Program-made: the position numbers and the translations under genes
Origin: Sialis fuliginosa
Lineage: Eukaryota; Arthropoda; Insecta; Megaloptera; Sialidae
Assembly (NCBI GenBank): GCA_961205875.1
Contig: OY540816.1
Coordinates: 19,788,701 to 19,852,700, forward strand
DNA length: 64,000 nt
Reading direction: 5' to 3'
Notes under the pieces: generated by a model
Told to the model about the DNA's origin: nothing
What the model saw: only the letters and a program-made list of their open reading frames with translations
The model's database searches: none
Shown here: positions 37,129 to 48,311 of the stretch, piece after piece
Layout: each line of letters begins with the position of its first letter
How positions within the stretch are numbered: the first letter of the stretch is position 1

Positions 37129-37712
37129 GTAATTTTACAAAAATTTATTGTAATTATACTAGACAATTTATACCAATTTAGTTTAGAAAAATTACAAACT
37201 ATTTGTTGCAATATTACTAACCTTTATTAAAAAATTGTTTAGTAATATTACAATACAATAGTCGGAATTTTACTAAACAAATTAGATTAAATACATTTAG
37301 TAATTTTACAACCATATATCGTAATTTTTCAACCCAACTAATACCAATTTAGTTTCGAAAAATTACAAACTATTTGTTGCAGTATTGAATTTTTACTACC
37401 CAACTTACATCAAGTCAATTTGAAAAAAATACAAACCGCTCGTTGCAATATTACTATGCATCGGGATATAACTTGCATAGCTTTATTTCAATATCAGACT
37501 GTAATTTTACTGAAAAAAATTGTTAAATCAATGAATGCTACAACAGCGTATTTTAGTGTTAAATATAAAATATTTATTAAATATTAATTTATTAATTATT
37601 TAATTAACAATTAAACATATGTCATTAATTATAACAGTGTTATCAATAATTTATATTATGAAAATAATAACATAATTTAATGCTAACACAAATTTTAAAT
37701 TTTTTTTGAAGA

Positions 37713-39082
37713 TTATTCTGACGTTTTGATTGCCACATAATTAATTGCCAAATCACGAGTAATGTAGGCACGGAGTATCTTTCCAATATTCTTGGTTATA
37801 TCTACTGTCTTGTTTATTTAGCATAACAATTTGTAAATCTAAAAAAAGAAAATTATTATTCATGTCTTATAAACGAATTATATAAAATAGGGCTTATATA
37901 AAAAAATAATAATTTTATTTGTGATTACTTACCAATTTTTTTTTAAAATCAACATCATTTTTAATTTTATCATTAAATTTAATAAAACTTTCTTCATTTT
38001 GTAGTGGAAGAATCATGTCAAATTCACTCTCAGAGTTACTGATTTCGTCACTCAAAATGCTTGTTGAATTATGAAGTTTTTCAATGACATTTTCAAGGCT
38101 TTGTAATCTGGTTGAATAATTGGTTAATTGACTTCCTAAATTTGACAAACGTTTGCCGATGCTTACAAAACAGCTCGATATGAATTGATGCAGATCTTCT
38201 GTAACAAAAAAAATCACGTTTCCAATACACATTAAAGAAAAAAAAAACGATGTATGTTTTTACCTATTGTCATTGGTTGATTTGCACTGGTCTCGAGTTT
38301 TTCTTCAGCTTTTTTTTTTACAATCCTTTTTGGATTTAATATATTGTTTGGATCTAATCCGTTAGTGTTGTCTTCATCACTGGAAAATTCCGTTGAAGTT
38401 GACTTAATGTCAGTGTCATCAGATGGGTGACAACATGGGATTGAAATCGATTTAGAATTCAATTTTTTTCTTTTTGTGTGTTGACTTTTAGGATTAGATG
38501 AATCTAACATTAAAAAAAATATATTTGTTGCATATTTATAACAAAAAATTTTACCGAAAAAAATTAAAACTACTTACGAATTTTTATACCAAGATCGTCT
38601 GTCCATTTCAATGCTGCTTGACTAAATTGTTTGTTAATGAGCTCTTTATTCTTTGCAACAAATTTGCGCTTCAGAGCCTTCTTATCAGTATCTGCTTTTT
38701 TTTTGCAGATTCTTCATTTGCTGTCGAGTATACATATGGTTTTGTTTCTAACTCAACGATTTTATTTTCAGCTTCTTTATAAGTATCTAAAAAATTGATT
38801 AATAATATGTCAAAGTAAAAAAATTAATATTGTGGTAAAGAATTTATTTTAAAATAACATATCATTACTTACGAGCACTTCCGCGAATATCCACTAGAAA
38901 TGTTGGCTATGTAGATTTGGGTGGTTCTAAATTTTTCACCATTTCTTGCAGTTCTTCGCATACATTTGGATCATCAAGCAGGCCTGGCATATATTTGCAA
39001 TATACCTTATCAGAATCTTCTTCAAAATGAAGCCATGTATATATAATATAATATAATATAAGACGATATTTATGATCCATGT
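37713..39082 (-). pseudogene. Five-exon DUF4806-like protein gene, broken by one stop and one frameshift
   Basis: Exons (minus strand): 39082-38873, 38786-38578, 38503-38264, 38198-37933, 37808-37713. All four introns are 65-124 nt with GT-AG ends, and the phases agree once one base is restored to a 9-A run near 38701. Exon 1 has ATG at 39080, a cysteine/acidic stretch (CKYMPGLLDDPNVCEELQEM) and an in-frame TAG at 38909-38907, after which the same frame continues as PTFLVDIRGSA. Exon 2 is Lys-rich and ends QAALKWTDDLGIKI. Exon 3 is Ser/Asp/Lys-rich, likely disordered. Exon 4 has a coiled-coil-like part, then LPLQNEESFIKFNDKI. Exon 5 has ILRAYITRDLAINY and stops. The last two match the pattern of DUF4806 (LPL..EE...F...L, then R.I......LA..Y), a domain of unknown function common in arthropods. 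An additional 5' exon may exist: ATTTGAAA/GTAAGTAAATC at 41561 is a strong donor upstream. Confidence 0.7.
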
Positions 39083-39830
39083 CTATAAAAAACAAAACAA
39101 AATGTGGGTATGTGTACTTATGTACACGCGTTAGAAGTTATACTTATTTGTCGTGAAATTTTAAAACACTTATCAAAATTTGATTACACATTTCAAATAT
39201 TAAAATCTTAGTTTTGGAAAAAAATTATTTGAAACAAGAAAATATTTCTTTTGCCTTAAAATTTTAACTCCAAAAATAAAAATCATTTGTTTAGACAAAT
39301 GGCTACAGCTTAAAGATGTAAGTAGGTGAAAAAGTTACCTGAATTATAACAGATATATATTCAATAAACGTTAAAAACAATTATTGGATTAAACAACAGA
39401 ATTATAACAAATCACTTGTAGCAGCATCAATCTTTACACAACAAATTTTTAATAACGACTGTTCAAAAATCGTATTATTGCTCATACGCAGTAGCTTAGC
39501 ATCGTGAGAAAATAAAATGTAACAAAATTTACCCCTTCCGCCAGCGCGTTCACATGAAACTATGTTCTATACCAGTATTTCTCAAACTTTTTGAATTGAA
39601 TCACTCATAATTGTGATTAATAGCGAAATTTAATATCAATAATAATTAATAACAAGTTAATAACTTATCTCGAGTACATCTTTGAACAAAATATTATTTG
39701 TATATTTTTCGACATTAACTTAACTAACTAATTGAGTTTACTAAAAATATTTTAAATTAAATTTAATGTGATGAGTGAGCGCGGCTTTGTTTTGATGTTG
39801 GTCAGTACTGAAAATACCATTTCGTATAAT

Positions 39831-41200
39831 AGGGCGAGCGGATTACAGCTATTTCGAGTACACTAACCAACCAATCGACGTTCTAGTGGGTAAAAATGAT
39901 TTTATTGAATTCTTTATATTTTTCTGAGAAAAAACATCTATATACATGATATTTTTTTATGCGGTCCTTCAATAGGTACACACATTTTTTTGTTTAATAA
40001 ATTTAAATCTGCATTAAAAAATCTGAAAAAATTCATTGGATTAAAATAAACATTTTTTGTCTCATAAACTTTTTTTTGAAAGCTATAGTTTTGAAGATAA
40101 AAAATATTTTAACTTTAAAAATAGCGAAAAATTCGTATATTTGTGAATTTTTTTCTCGGTAACTAATTGTTCAATCAGAATAAAACATAAACAAAAAGAA
40201 TCAGCCAACTTTAAACTATAATTAGATTTTTTTTCATTTTGATTATTACTGTAATTAAATGTAAAAACTTCATTAGAGCCGAACTCACTCCTTGCGCCGT
40301 AAATAGATACCATGGCTGGCTACAATTTTCGTTTAATAATTGAAATATTTAAATACTGGGATGAAAGTTTCAATAAAAACACTTTAGAATATTTTTATTG
40401 CACATTTATTTGTTACAATTATTTTCTTTATTGTTACACTTATCAAAACATCTACAAACTGAACAACATTTTAAATCTAAATCCAAACAAGAGCATGTTT
40501 TAGCTGTACAAGGAAATTTTCCGCAACAAGAACAGAAATATTTTTTGTAGATGTTCTGATAAGTATAATATTATAATAAAGAAAATAATCGTGACAAATA
40601 AATGTGCAATAAAAATATTCTAAAGTGTTTTTATTGATGCATTCATCCTAGTATTTAAATATTTCAATTATTATTAAATGAATGTTGTAGCCAGCCATGG
40701 TATCGATTTACGGCGCAAAGAGTGAGTTCGGCTCTAATGAAGTTTTTACATTTAATTACAGTAATGATCAAAATGAAAAAAAATATAGTTATAGTTCAAA
40801 GTTGGCTGATTCTTTTTGTTTTTGATTTATTTTGATTGAACAATTAGTTTCCGAGAAAAAAAATCACAAATATACGAATTTTTCGCTATTTTTAAAGTAT
40901 AAATATTTTTTATCTTCAAAACAATTGATTTTAAAAAAAAGTTTATGAGACAAAAAATGTTCATTTTAATCCAATGAAGCTTACATAATTTTTTCAGATT
41001 TTTTAATGCAGATTTAGATTTATTAAACAAAAAAATGTGTGTACCTATTGAAGGACCGCATAAAAAAATATCATGTATATAGATGTTTTTTCTCAGAAAA
41101 ATATAAAGAATTTAATAAAATCATTTTTAGCCACTAGAACGTCGATTGGTCGGTTATTGTCATTTCTAAGCGAGCTAGACTCGATAATCCGCTCGCCTAT
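39831..41200. repeat. Giant palindrome, arms ~630-655 bp, loop ~85 bp
   Basis: Left arm 39831-40458 and right arm 40544-41200 are inverted copies, with matching landmarks GGGCGAGCGGATTA / TAATCCGCTCGCC, GAGCCGAACTCACTC / GAGTGAGTTCGGCTC and CCATGGCTGGCTACAA / TTGTAGCCAGCCATGG. Small differences between arms show that they have started to diverge. The palindrome probably arose by inverted duplication of the 3' part of an ancestral element. Confidence 0.9.
40406..40534 (-). pseudogene. C-terminal remnant of a cysteine-rich (CXC-like) protein
   Basis: Minus-strand frame of 42 codons plus TAA, spanning the palindrome loop and the inner left arm. It contains CSCCGKFPC, TCSC, KCCSVCRCFDKCNN and ends in NCNK. 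Spacing is CxCCx4Cx4CxCx6CCx2CxCx3CNN, close to the zinc-binding CXC/TCR pattern seen in tesmin-like proteins, MSL2 and some transposon proteins. Twelve of the first 33 residues are Cys. The frame continues from the loop into the left arm, so the left arm is the original copy. The N-terminal part of the protein is gone, replaced by the mirror arm. Function unknown; DNA binding would be the inference. Confidence 0.5.
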
Positions 41201-41951
41201 AAATAAGTTGGTTGCAAATGGCAAGAGAACTGTCATTGTTAATTCAGCGAATAGTGGACACTGTTTTCACACCAAGTAAAAAAGAATTGTTTGCTTACTA
41301 AACTCGGTTTATGTCATCAATTTTTCTGCGACCTTCCTAGGAGTCGCGACCCACACTTTGAGAATCACTGTTCTATACTTGTGTCGGTATGTCAAAAGAA
41401 ACGCAACAATGATTTTTTCTATGCTGGTCGGGACTTGCAAATTCGAATAAAATTAAAGGTTGTTTTACACCGGCATATGGAGCATTTATAAAGGTTGTTT
41501 TAGGCATTTTGACCAGTTTATATATAATTCATAAATAATAATTAGCAAAGATTTACTTACTTTCAAATATAAAAAATGTTGATATGCAGATTTGAACATA
41601 CCCTATTACACTTACAATTAAATTTTATCACTATTTTTTACCACAGTGAATAATTCGGTTCTTTCACAATTTTTTTTATACACTTGATCGATTCTATGAG
41701 GTTTTTTTTATAAAACTAACATATTTCATATTCAGAAACAACATGTATATTAAAACATTTTAATAAAAAAAAAATATTTTTTTATAATCTATACTTCATA
41801 CTTGCAATTCAAGTATAAATGTTTGCTACTAATTTTACTTAGAACTGCATTCAAATTAAATTTTAAATCTGCATAAGTCACAATTTTATAAAAATGCAAA
41901 ATAAATATACCAAGTTTTATACTTGAAACTACACAGCAGAATTAGAAGATT

Positions 41952-42960
41952 ACATAAAACTATATGATTGTAAGAGACACTAGTAAAAATATAAACAAAT
42001 CTAAAGTAATTAAAGTTTTACAATTTTTCAATCACTTTTTGCAATTTGGATTACGTATTTCAGTTAGTCATTTTTTTGATAACTGTAGTAAGATTAGACT
42101 ACAAATAGGTATAGAAATTTTACAAAATTTTAGACTTGAAATTACAAACAAGAATTGTAAAAATACATAGCGCTCATGACTTGAAAGAAATTTTGTAAAA
42201 ATGCAAACAGAATTTTTAAAAAAAAAGTAATGATTTGTAAATTTCCTGTAATTGTAACTGCAAGTTTCGGTTAGTAATTTTACTATTAATCTTGGTAAAA
42301 TCAAAATCCGAATATGTGTAGAAATTTTACAAAGTTTTAGACTTGAAATTACAAATAAGAATTGTAAAAATACATAGCGCTCATGACTTGAATGAATTTT
42401 TGTAAAAATGCAAACAGAATTTGAAAAAATAAATAATGATTTGTAAATTTCCAATCACTTCTTGAGATTGTAATTGCAAATTTTGGTTAGTAATTTTACA
42501 GATAAATGTGGTAAAATTAAATTCCGAATATGTGTAGAAATTTTACAAAGTTTTAGACTTAAAATTACAAACAAGAAATGTAAAAATACATAGCGCTCAT
42601 GACTTGAATAAATTTTTGTAAAAATGCAAACTGAATTTGAAAAAATAAATAATGATTTGTAAATTTCCAATCATTTCTTGTGATTGTAATTGCAAATTTT
42701 GGTTAGTAATTTTACAGATAATTGTGGTAAAATTAAATTCCGAATATGTATGGAAATTTTACAAAACTTTAGATTTAATTCTACAACTTTTAATGGTAAA
42801 ATTACAACAAGTTTCTGACGAATACAAAAAATTTGTAAAATTGCAACCTGCTTAGTACTCTTGTTATTACAAATTGCAATATTACTACGAATGCGTTTGA
42901 AAATTCCAATACAATACGAGAGTTTGTAATTTTACAAAGCAACTGCTTAGTAAAAATGTA
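41952..42960. repeat. Subterminal repeat array (right side), ~207-216-bp units
   Basis: CATAGCGCTCATGACTTGAA recurs at 42166, 42373 and 42589, each followed by TTTTTGTAAAAATGCAAAC and TAGTAATTTTAC. About three and a half units are present. Motifs of the GTAATTTTAC type run in the opposite sense to those behind the left end, so the two sides form very long imperfect inverted subterminal regions. The 128- and 71-codon frames here are repeat artefacts. Confidence 0.85.
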
Positions 42961-43233
42961 GTAAATTTACAAAAATTTTTAACAGTGTAGCACTGGAAAA
43001 AATTGCAGTATCTTAGTTTTTTTTCTAATTTATCATGATGAAATGTTCTAAATCGTTTGGGATTAATTGTTTTGTATATGTATCTTGTATCAGCAGATGT
43101 TGAAATGTACAAGAAATTTATTAAATTATATATACAGTAAATACAAATCTTTTTTTACGAATTATAAGGGATTTAAAGTCTAGCTCAATAGCACTGGAAA
43201 TACCTCAGTTATGTTTTGACATAGAATCTAGAT

Positions 43234-43378
43234 CAGTGACTGCCAAACTGTGTGCCAAAGAAGATTAAAAAATATTAAATATATTATTTTATTATAATAA
43301 GAATTTCTGTATTTTTTTCATGCAAGTAAAATTCATTTAAATTTTGTGTCGTGAAGTAAAAAAGTTTGGCAGTCACTG
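43234..43378. mobile_element. hAT-type MITE, 145 bp
   Basis: CAGTGACTGCCAAACT and AGTTTGGCAGTCACTG are perfect inverted ends. Flanks ATCTAGAT (43226-43233) and ATCTAGAA (43379-43386) match at 7 of 8 positions, as expected for an ageing hAT target duplication. Confidence 0.85.
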
Positions 43379-43681
43379 ATCTAGAATAAAGACATAGACT
43401 ACTCACTCTGTACTAAACTAACATAATGAGTTAAATATGCTTCACAAAAGTGAAGTTTTTACACATTTGTTTAAATAAAGACAAGTATATACCCTGACTG
43501 CACTCTATCTCTTTCTTTAATGAGGACTCGGTTTTCGAATCAGTTGCGCAGTTAATGTCTATGGCTTAAACCAAATTCTTTTATTGAACTCAGAAGGGGA
43601 TGACTGTCAAATTTTTTGAATTTAATGAATTAAAAAATATATCGAATATTTTACCAGAAATTCTTGTTTTATACAATGAAA

Positions 43682-44092
43682 TGCAGAAGTGGTCGTCCAG
43701 TTTTCATTGAAATTTAGTAGGCTCCTCCCATTTGATTATTATAATATTTAAATCATTTCTCCAAGTACTAAACAAAGACAGATATTTTGAAACTCATTTA
43801 CTAGATAAAGATGTACTCTTCGTTTATAGTACTCATATAATAATCTATTGAAAATTGTATAGGTAAATTTTGTGGCAATAAATATTTGATATTCCAAATT
43901 TTAGTATTTAAATATGTTAAACTTGATATAAAATTAATTAATGAAATGGACGTATATTTGAATTTTATTTAAAATGATGTAACTATATAAGCTCCGCCCT
44001 AAAAAAAGATAACCGATGATGTTTGTCTTAATATTTTAGAATTTGTTGTAAGCGATTCTGACCTTTACGGTGGAAGACGACTTCTGAAGCCA
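43682..44092 (+). repeat. Interspersed repeat family J
   Basis: TGCAGAAGTGGTCGTCCAG through GATGATGTTTGTCTTAATAT to GAAGACGACTTCTGAAGCC is homologous to 53408-53846. No element ends or protein frame found. Confidence 0.75.
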
Positions 44093-45400
44093 ATAGTACA
44101 TATTATATAAACTATGTCAGCTGTTCAATGACAACCATTTTTTTAAATTATGTAATAAATATCTTCCTTTCATATTGGCTGATTTCGAAACAATCGAAAA
44201 GACTTATAATATACATTAGTATTCCGAACACTATAAAATTATTTGAAAATATTCCACTTACGTATGCAAATTTAAACAAGACTTTTGGCATTTTAATATT
44301 TGCACTAAAAATAAAGCCGGTAAAAGTAGAAATGGAAAATATTAACAAAAATTATATGAACGCTTATTTTTAGATTTCCTTTTAATTTATGTAATAAAAC
44401 ATTTTCAGTTGGCATTACAAATTCTATTAAATATAAGTAGACATTACTAATTTGTATAATCTGAACTTTTAGGTAGAAACTAGATGAGTTTCTCCAAATT
44501 ATATTCTAGTAGCTTTTTTGTGTATAAAAAAACATTTAAATAAATTAATATATTTGATGACCTATTTTCTATTTATTGAAAATGACTACTGAGCGAAAAG
44601 AATATATCTTGGGATTACTGCCAAAAGCTAGTAACTATAGCAAATAAATTGTGGAATAGGTAAAAGCTTTAGCAATCATTAAAAATCAATATAATATGTA
44701 TTGATTATTCTATAAATTGTAATATAAACATAAATAAGCTGTAGATAGAATGGGATTTGAAACAAAATAAAACAATCACAAAGCTTCTCGTATCTTCGAT
44801 ATGGCGAGGAAACAATTAACTAGATACACTATATAAGCTTTACTAAATATCGGAGACAGACGAAATTAATACAAGATGTAGATATTCAAATATAGATCCC
44901 GAATTTGCCACTAATTTAAATTACCTTAAATATGGAATGAATAACATTTGGAAGTTACCCTACGATATCTGCAGTGACCAGAAATTCTGATTTTGAGAAA
45001 AACATAATTATATGTCATTCCTATTTATCAATTTTGATCTTACTAGTATATCTATTAATCACTAGGAGCCGGAGAGGGTTTTTTCTTCTTAAATATAGTT
45101 TTTGGAACATTAAAAATTATCAATGAATGCAGTTATATAAAATTCAAAATTAACTTTTTCTTCATAAAAGCTGACTAAATTATTTCGAAGTAGCGAAAAA
45201 AACAGTCGCAATACTTTTCCAATTTCTGGTGAGTAATTCGACATATCCACACGCAAATTTTTCTAGTGCCTACAGCCTAGACAACATACCAAAGACTAGA
45301 CTGTTCCAAAACATAAATGCAGTAAACGTTATAATTTCGATACGAAATAAGACACTAGGATTATTAAATCACCCTCAAAATATATGCACAGTTAAATAGC
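44093..45400. other. A+T-rich desert with a family C scrap
   Basis: Opposing 66- and 81-codon frames near 44128-44373 look like chance. Only AGCTTCTCGTATCTTCGATA near 44781 is recognisable, the last 40 bp of family C. Confidence 0.4.
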
Positions 45401-45615
45401 ATCTGGAACATAGACATAGAGAATGGACCAGGCATCTGACTCGAACACAGAACCGTGTCAAAAGAAAGAGATAGAAACAGGTTTGGAATAACTGTGTATC
45501 TCTATGTCTATGTTCCAAACTACACTGCATCTCTCTCTCCTTTTTTGAACAGATGTTACACCATTGAGTTAATACAGAATGCACTGTCCATTCTCTTTGT
45601 CTATGATCTGGAAGT
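45401..45615. repeat. Inverted repeat around 215 bp
   Basis: TCTGGAACATAGACATAGAG near 45401 is mirrored by TTGTCTATGATCTGGA near 45613, and an internal TCTCTATGTCTATGTTCC adds a nested stem. The 113- and 84-codon frames overlapping this are on opposite strands and have no other support. Confidence 0.6.
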
Positions 45616-45780
45616 GCTAAAAAAATTGATCCCATTTTTCTTAATTTTAACATTTTGCTTTCATACTGTCTTTTTCCCACCTTTTCAGCTACAATTTGCA
45701 GTGGTATAGAAATCAAAGGTCAAATGCATTTAAACCACTGTATGTATTCGGATATTGGTGGTATTATAAGGTGAAGGACG

Positions 45781-45975
45781 GTTATATTAGTTAAGTACGG
45801 TCGGCTTGGTTCTGCCCAGACAAAATGACGTCACGCGCCGAGCCTACTCAGATCGCGTTCTCATTGGTCGAAACGTATCGTACGATATTTTAAAATAACT
45901 TACTTGTTACGCTTACGTACGCAAAGTCTGTTGTCTCTTTCTGACTAATAGTAATGTACGAGTTGACGCGTGAGT
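45781..45975 (+). promoter_or_regulatory. Candidate promoter with palindromic CRE and CCAAT box; possible mini exon
   Basis: A perfect TGACGTCA (45826-45833) and an ATTGG box (45863-45867) lie in a less A+T-rich, apparently single-copy patch (CACGCGCCGAGCC). About 90-120 nt downstream, ATG at 45954 opens five codons (MYELT) ending ACGC/GTGAGT, a consensus donor at phase 1. CRE and CCAAT pairing is common in promoters. No TATA box and no downstream exon were found. Confidence 0.3.
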
Positions 45976-46255
45976 TTTTTATTACTTTCTCTTATTCATT
46001 CTATTTTGTTTCAGTGTAGGTATATTCTTTTCTAGTAGATGAACGGTTTTTTATAGCCAGTTTTTTTTAATCGCATTATACAATTAATTGATATATTGTT
46101 ATAGTTTTTACTTCGCATTACGTAGTTTTCTGATAATGGTGATTCGATAAATATTATTATTATTTTTCTCAGGGACGTGGCTAAAAAAGTGGGAACAGAT
46201 AGGCATAATTTGAGATACATTAACTATTAATAATATTACTATTATAAGGTACTGG

Positions 46256-46792
46256 CACCAGTTATGGCCGCTATAAGAGCAAGGTTTACTGTTTTTGTGA
46301 TTGACGGGCTTCTCATGTTACTAATAAAACAAATAACTCTTTATTTTATCAATTTAGTTATTAAAGTCCGCAAATATAGTTTTTTTTAAATTATAGTCTT
46401 TTATTTTGTTTATGGTTTTTCTCAAGTAATGAATAAAGTAAAACCAGTAATGAACACGCAGTGATGGACACTTGCTAATGATTACAAAATGATATGTACT
46501 ACTGCGCAAATGATATAAAAGAAAGAATCGTCAAATTTGAAACAATGTAAAGTAGTTACTATGATAATATAATAATTAATTAATAAATTATACTAATAAT
46601 TAGTTTAAATGTCCATATTTTTAACACCTATTAGCCGATTGTCATCAAATCACGCTGTAAGACAGTTAAATGTATATAGATTAATATTCAAAAATGGTAG
46701 TAATCAAATATCAACAAATATTTCTAATTCAGTACATTTAATTAAAAAATAGCCATTACTGGGGTCATATCCAAGACTGGTGCTAGTACCTT
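46256..46792 (+). mobile_element. MITE family A, complete copy
   Basis: 537 bp between AAGGTACTGGCACCAG and CTGGTGCTAGTACCTT. Used here as the orientation reference for the family. Confidence 0.9.
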
Positions 46793-47719
46793 ATAGTTAT
46801 TGATAAATATAAAAAGGAGGAGTTGAAAAATAGGCCTTTACCGGTTCCCAATGAGTTTTTACTAGGAAATGCGAGGTATTGAATCAAAATTGGTCATGTT
46901 TACTTTCAACTAAAATTTAGATTTTTGTTGCATTCTGTTTTGTAGTCATTCTTAAACTTACTGTATGAAAAACCCATAGAGATATTATACATAGAGAAGG
47001 TATGGGAGCCAAAAACAGAATATGCAATAGACATAACTCTATAGTGAGCGAATCTATTTTTGTTAAATGTCACATGCGCAGTACATTTATTTCAAATGTG
47101 TTCAAAAGATACAACCATCCACAAATTAGCTGCTTCTACTTACATGAAGTGCTATGGTGTACCTAAATACCAACTCTATGAAAAGACAAGTCTGAAAACT
47201 GTAGTTACTATCAAAAACAGCTATGTCCAATGTCAATTCTCGGCCCATGAAGTTGTTTTCTTTTTGCTACCAAAACTTGCCATGTCCAAGGATTCATTAC
47301 TTACACCATATTAATCATTTTTTTATTAAACCGTAACATACATAACCTTAAAAAAAACTAGGGTCGATCGCAAAATCGTCATTCCTTTTTTATCGAGCGA
47401 GCATGAGCAAACACTTGTCTAGCTTAAATTTTCCTAGACTTGGTATTTAAAAAAAAATGATTCATTAATTATTTTATTTTACGTCGTTGTTGACATTTTA
47501 CGTTTTATTTTTTCGGGCACACGTGTAACCTTCACATGATTTATTAGATCTCTTGAACCCCATAATTTGTATTAATCAATGAAGAAAAATGTAATGAATG
47601 AATGACAAAATGTGAAGGCTCGTACGAGAAATGAAATTTTTATAAACCTTTATTAGGTATTATATTGTTAAAAATTAAAACTTATGTCTAGTATTATAAA
47701 AAATAGAATGTTTTATGTC
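46793..47719. other. A+T-rich DNA
   Basis: An 84-codon plus-strand frame (47060-47314) has no motif or conserved neighbour and is not claimed. No other feature. Confidence 0.35.
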
Positions 47720-48043
47720 CGGTATCATAAAGGACCTAACAAATTTGTTAGCTAACAAACACTTTCAACTGAGATATCAAACTTATATGACAATTCTTTT
47801 GGAGTTTGTTGATGACTTTGACAAGTTTCGCGCACGCGTTGAAGGTAAATACAAACGGTATTAAAACAGTGGTGATGTTATGAAAATTATTTTGTACGGT
47901 CAAAGATGCCAACTGTGTTACAATTAGTTGAAGTGTCACTGCTCTAAATTCCATAACTAATCCATAGATTCTAGTACAGTATTAATACCCCATTTGAATG
48001 TAATTGCTAGCTAACAAATTTTGTTAGGTCCTTTATAATACCG
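47720..48043 (-). mobile_element. MITE family H, complete copy
   Basis: CGGTATCATAAAGGACCTAA and TTAGGTCCTTTATAATACCG are inverted ends of about 24 bp. The minus-strand frame 47954-47748 (68 codons) aligns with the plus-strand frame of the 26484 copy. Confidence 0.85.
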
Positions 48044-48056
48044 GGCATTACACTTA

Positions 48057-48300
48057 TAGATTAGGAAAGACTATGGATACATAACAACCAATACTAGTCC
48101 GTATATGAAAGTGTTACCAAAATTTTACGGCGGCAAACTTTTCTTAATTGTCAAAATCGCATATTATCCCAGAGGCTTCAGTTGAAAATTTATAATATGC
48201 AAATATGTTTTAAATTACAATTGAATTTAGTATGTATGAGAGATGATAGTTCCAAATAGACATTTCTCTGTTAATCAATTATCACTTAAATAGTTTTAAA
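48057..48300 (+). repeat. Interspersed repeat family B
   Basis: TAGATTAGGAAAGACTATGG through TTTTACGGCGGC and CCCAGAGGCTTCAG to GAGAGATGATAGTTCC; near-identical wording to 14027-14240. Confidence 0.8.
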
Positions 48301-48311
48301 GACAATATTTT

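Larger units (their letters stand above)
39573..41370. mobile_element. hAT element inserted in the large transposon, 8-bp TSD TTCTATAC
   Basis: Ends are CAGTATTTCTCAAA at the left and TTTGAGAATCACTG at the right. TTCTATAC is repeated exactly at 39565-39572 and 41371-41378. CAGNGNTTCTCAAA termini with an 8-bp duplication are diagnostic of hAT. The interior is mostly one giant inverted repeat with no complete transposase, so this copy is non-autonomous. It lies between the DUF4806-like gene and the right terminus, possibly within the gene's first intron. Confidence 0.9.
36671..42987 (-). mobile_element. 6.3-kb TA-flanked DNA transposon carrying a DUF4806-like gene
   Basis: The ends are inverted: CACTGTTAAAAATT at 36671 and AATTTTTAACAGTG ending at 42987, each flanked by TA. 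Behind each end lie several hundred bases packed with GTAATTTTAC / GTAAAATTAC-type motifs, in opposite sense on the two sides, including 207-219-bp tandem units. The minus strand carries a five-exon gene (39082-37713). A hAT element has inserted at 39573-41370. I see no DDE transposase, helicase or reverse transcriptase in what remains, so mobility may have depended on the spliced gene, on a lost segment, or on another copy. The superfamily is unassigned: TA flanks suggest a TA-target group, but the long subterminal arrays are unusual. Confidence 0.75.

Noticed and set aside
36705..37181. 158-codon ORF, the longest in the window
   Set aside because: It is a 219-bp subterminal repeat read twice; the peptide repeats itself exactly and consists of low-complexity N/F/I/K residues.
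38498..38782. 94-codon plus-strand ORF
   Set aside because: Antisense shadow of exons 2 and 3 of the DUF4806-like gene.
42068..42670. 128- and 71-codon minus-strand ORFs with the shared start MEIYKSLFIFSN
   Set aside because: Same peptide because the 207-216-bp subterminal units are tandem copies; no sign of a real gene.
41952..42960. CRISPR-like regular repeats
   Set aside because: Units are 207-216 bp contiguous tandem copies without unique spacers, in eukaryotic transposon context.
45375..45716. Opposing ORFs of 113 and 84 codons
   Set aside because: They overlap an inverted repeat and each other on opposite strands, with no motif.
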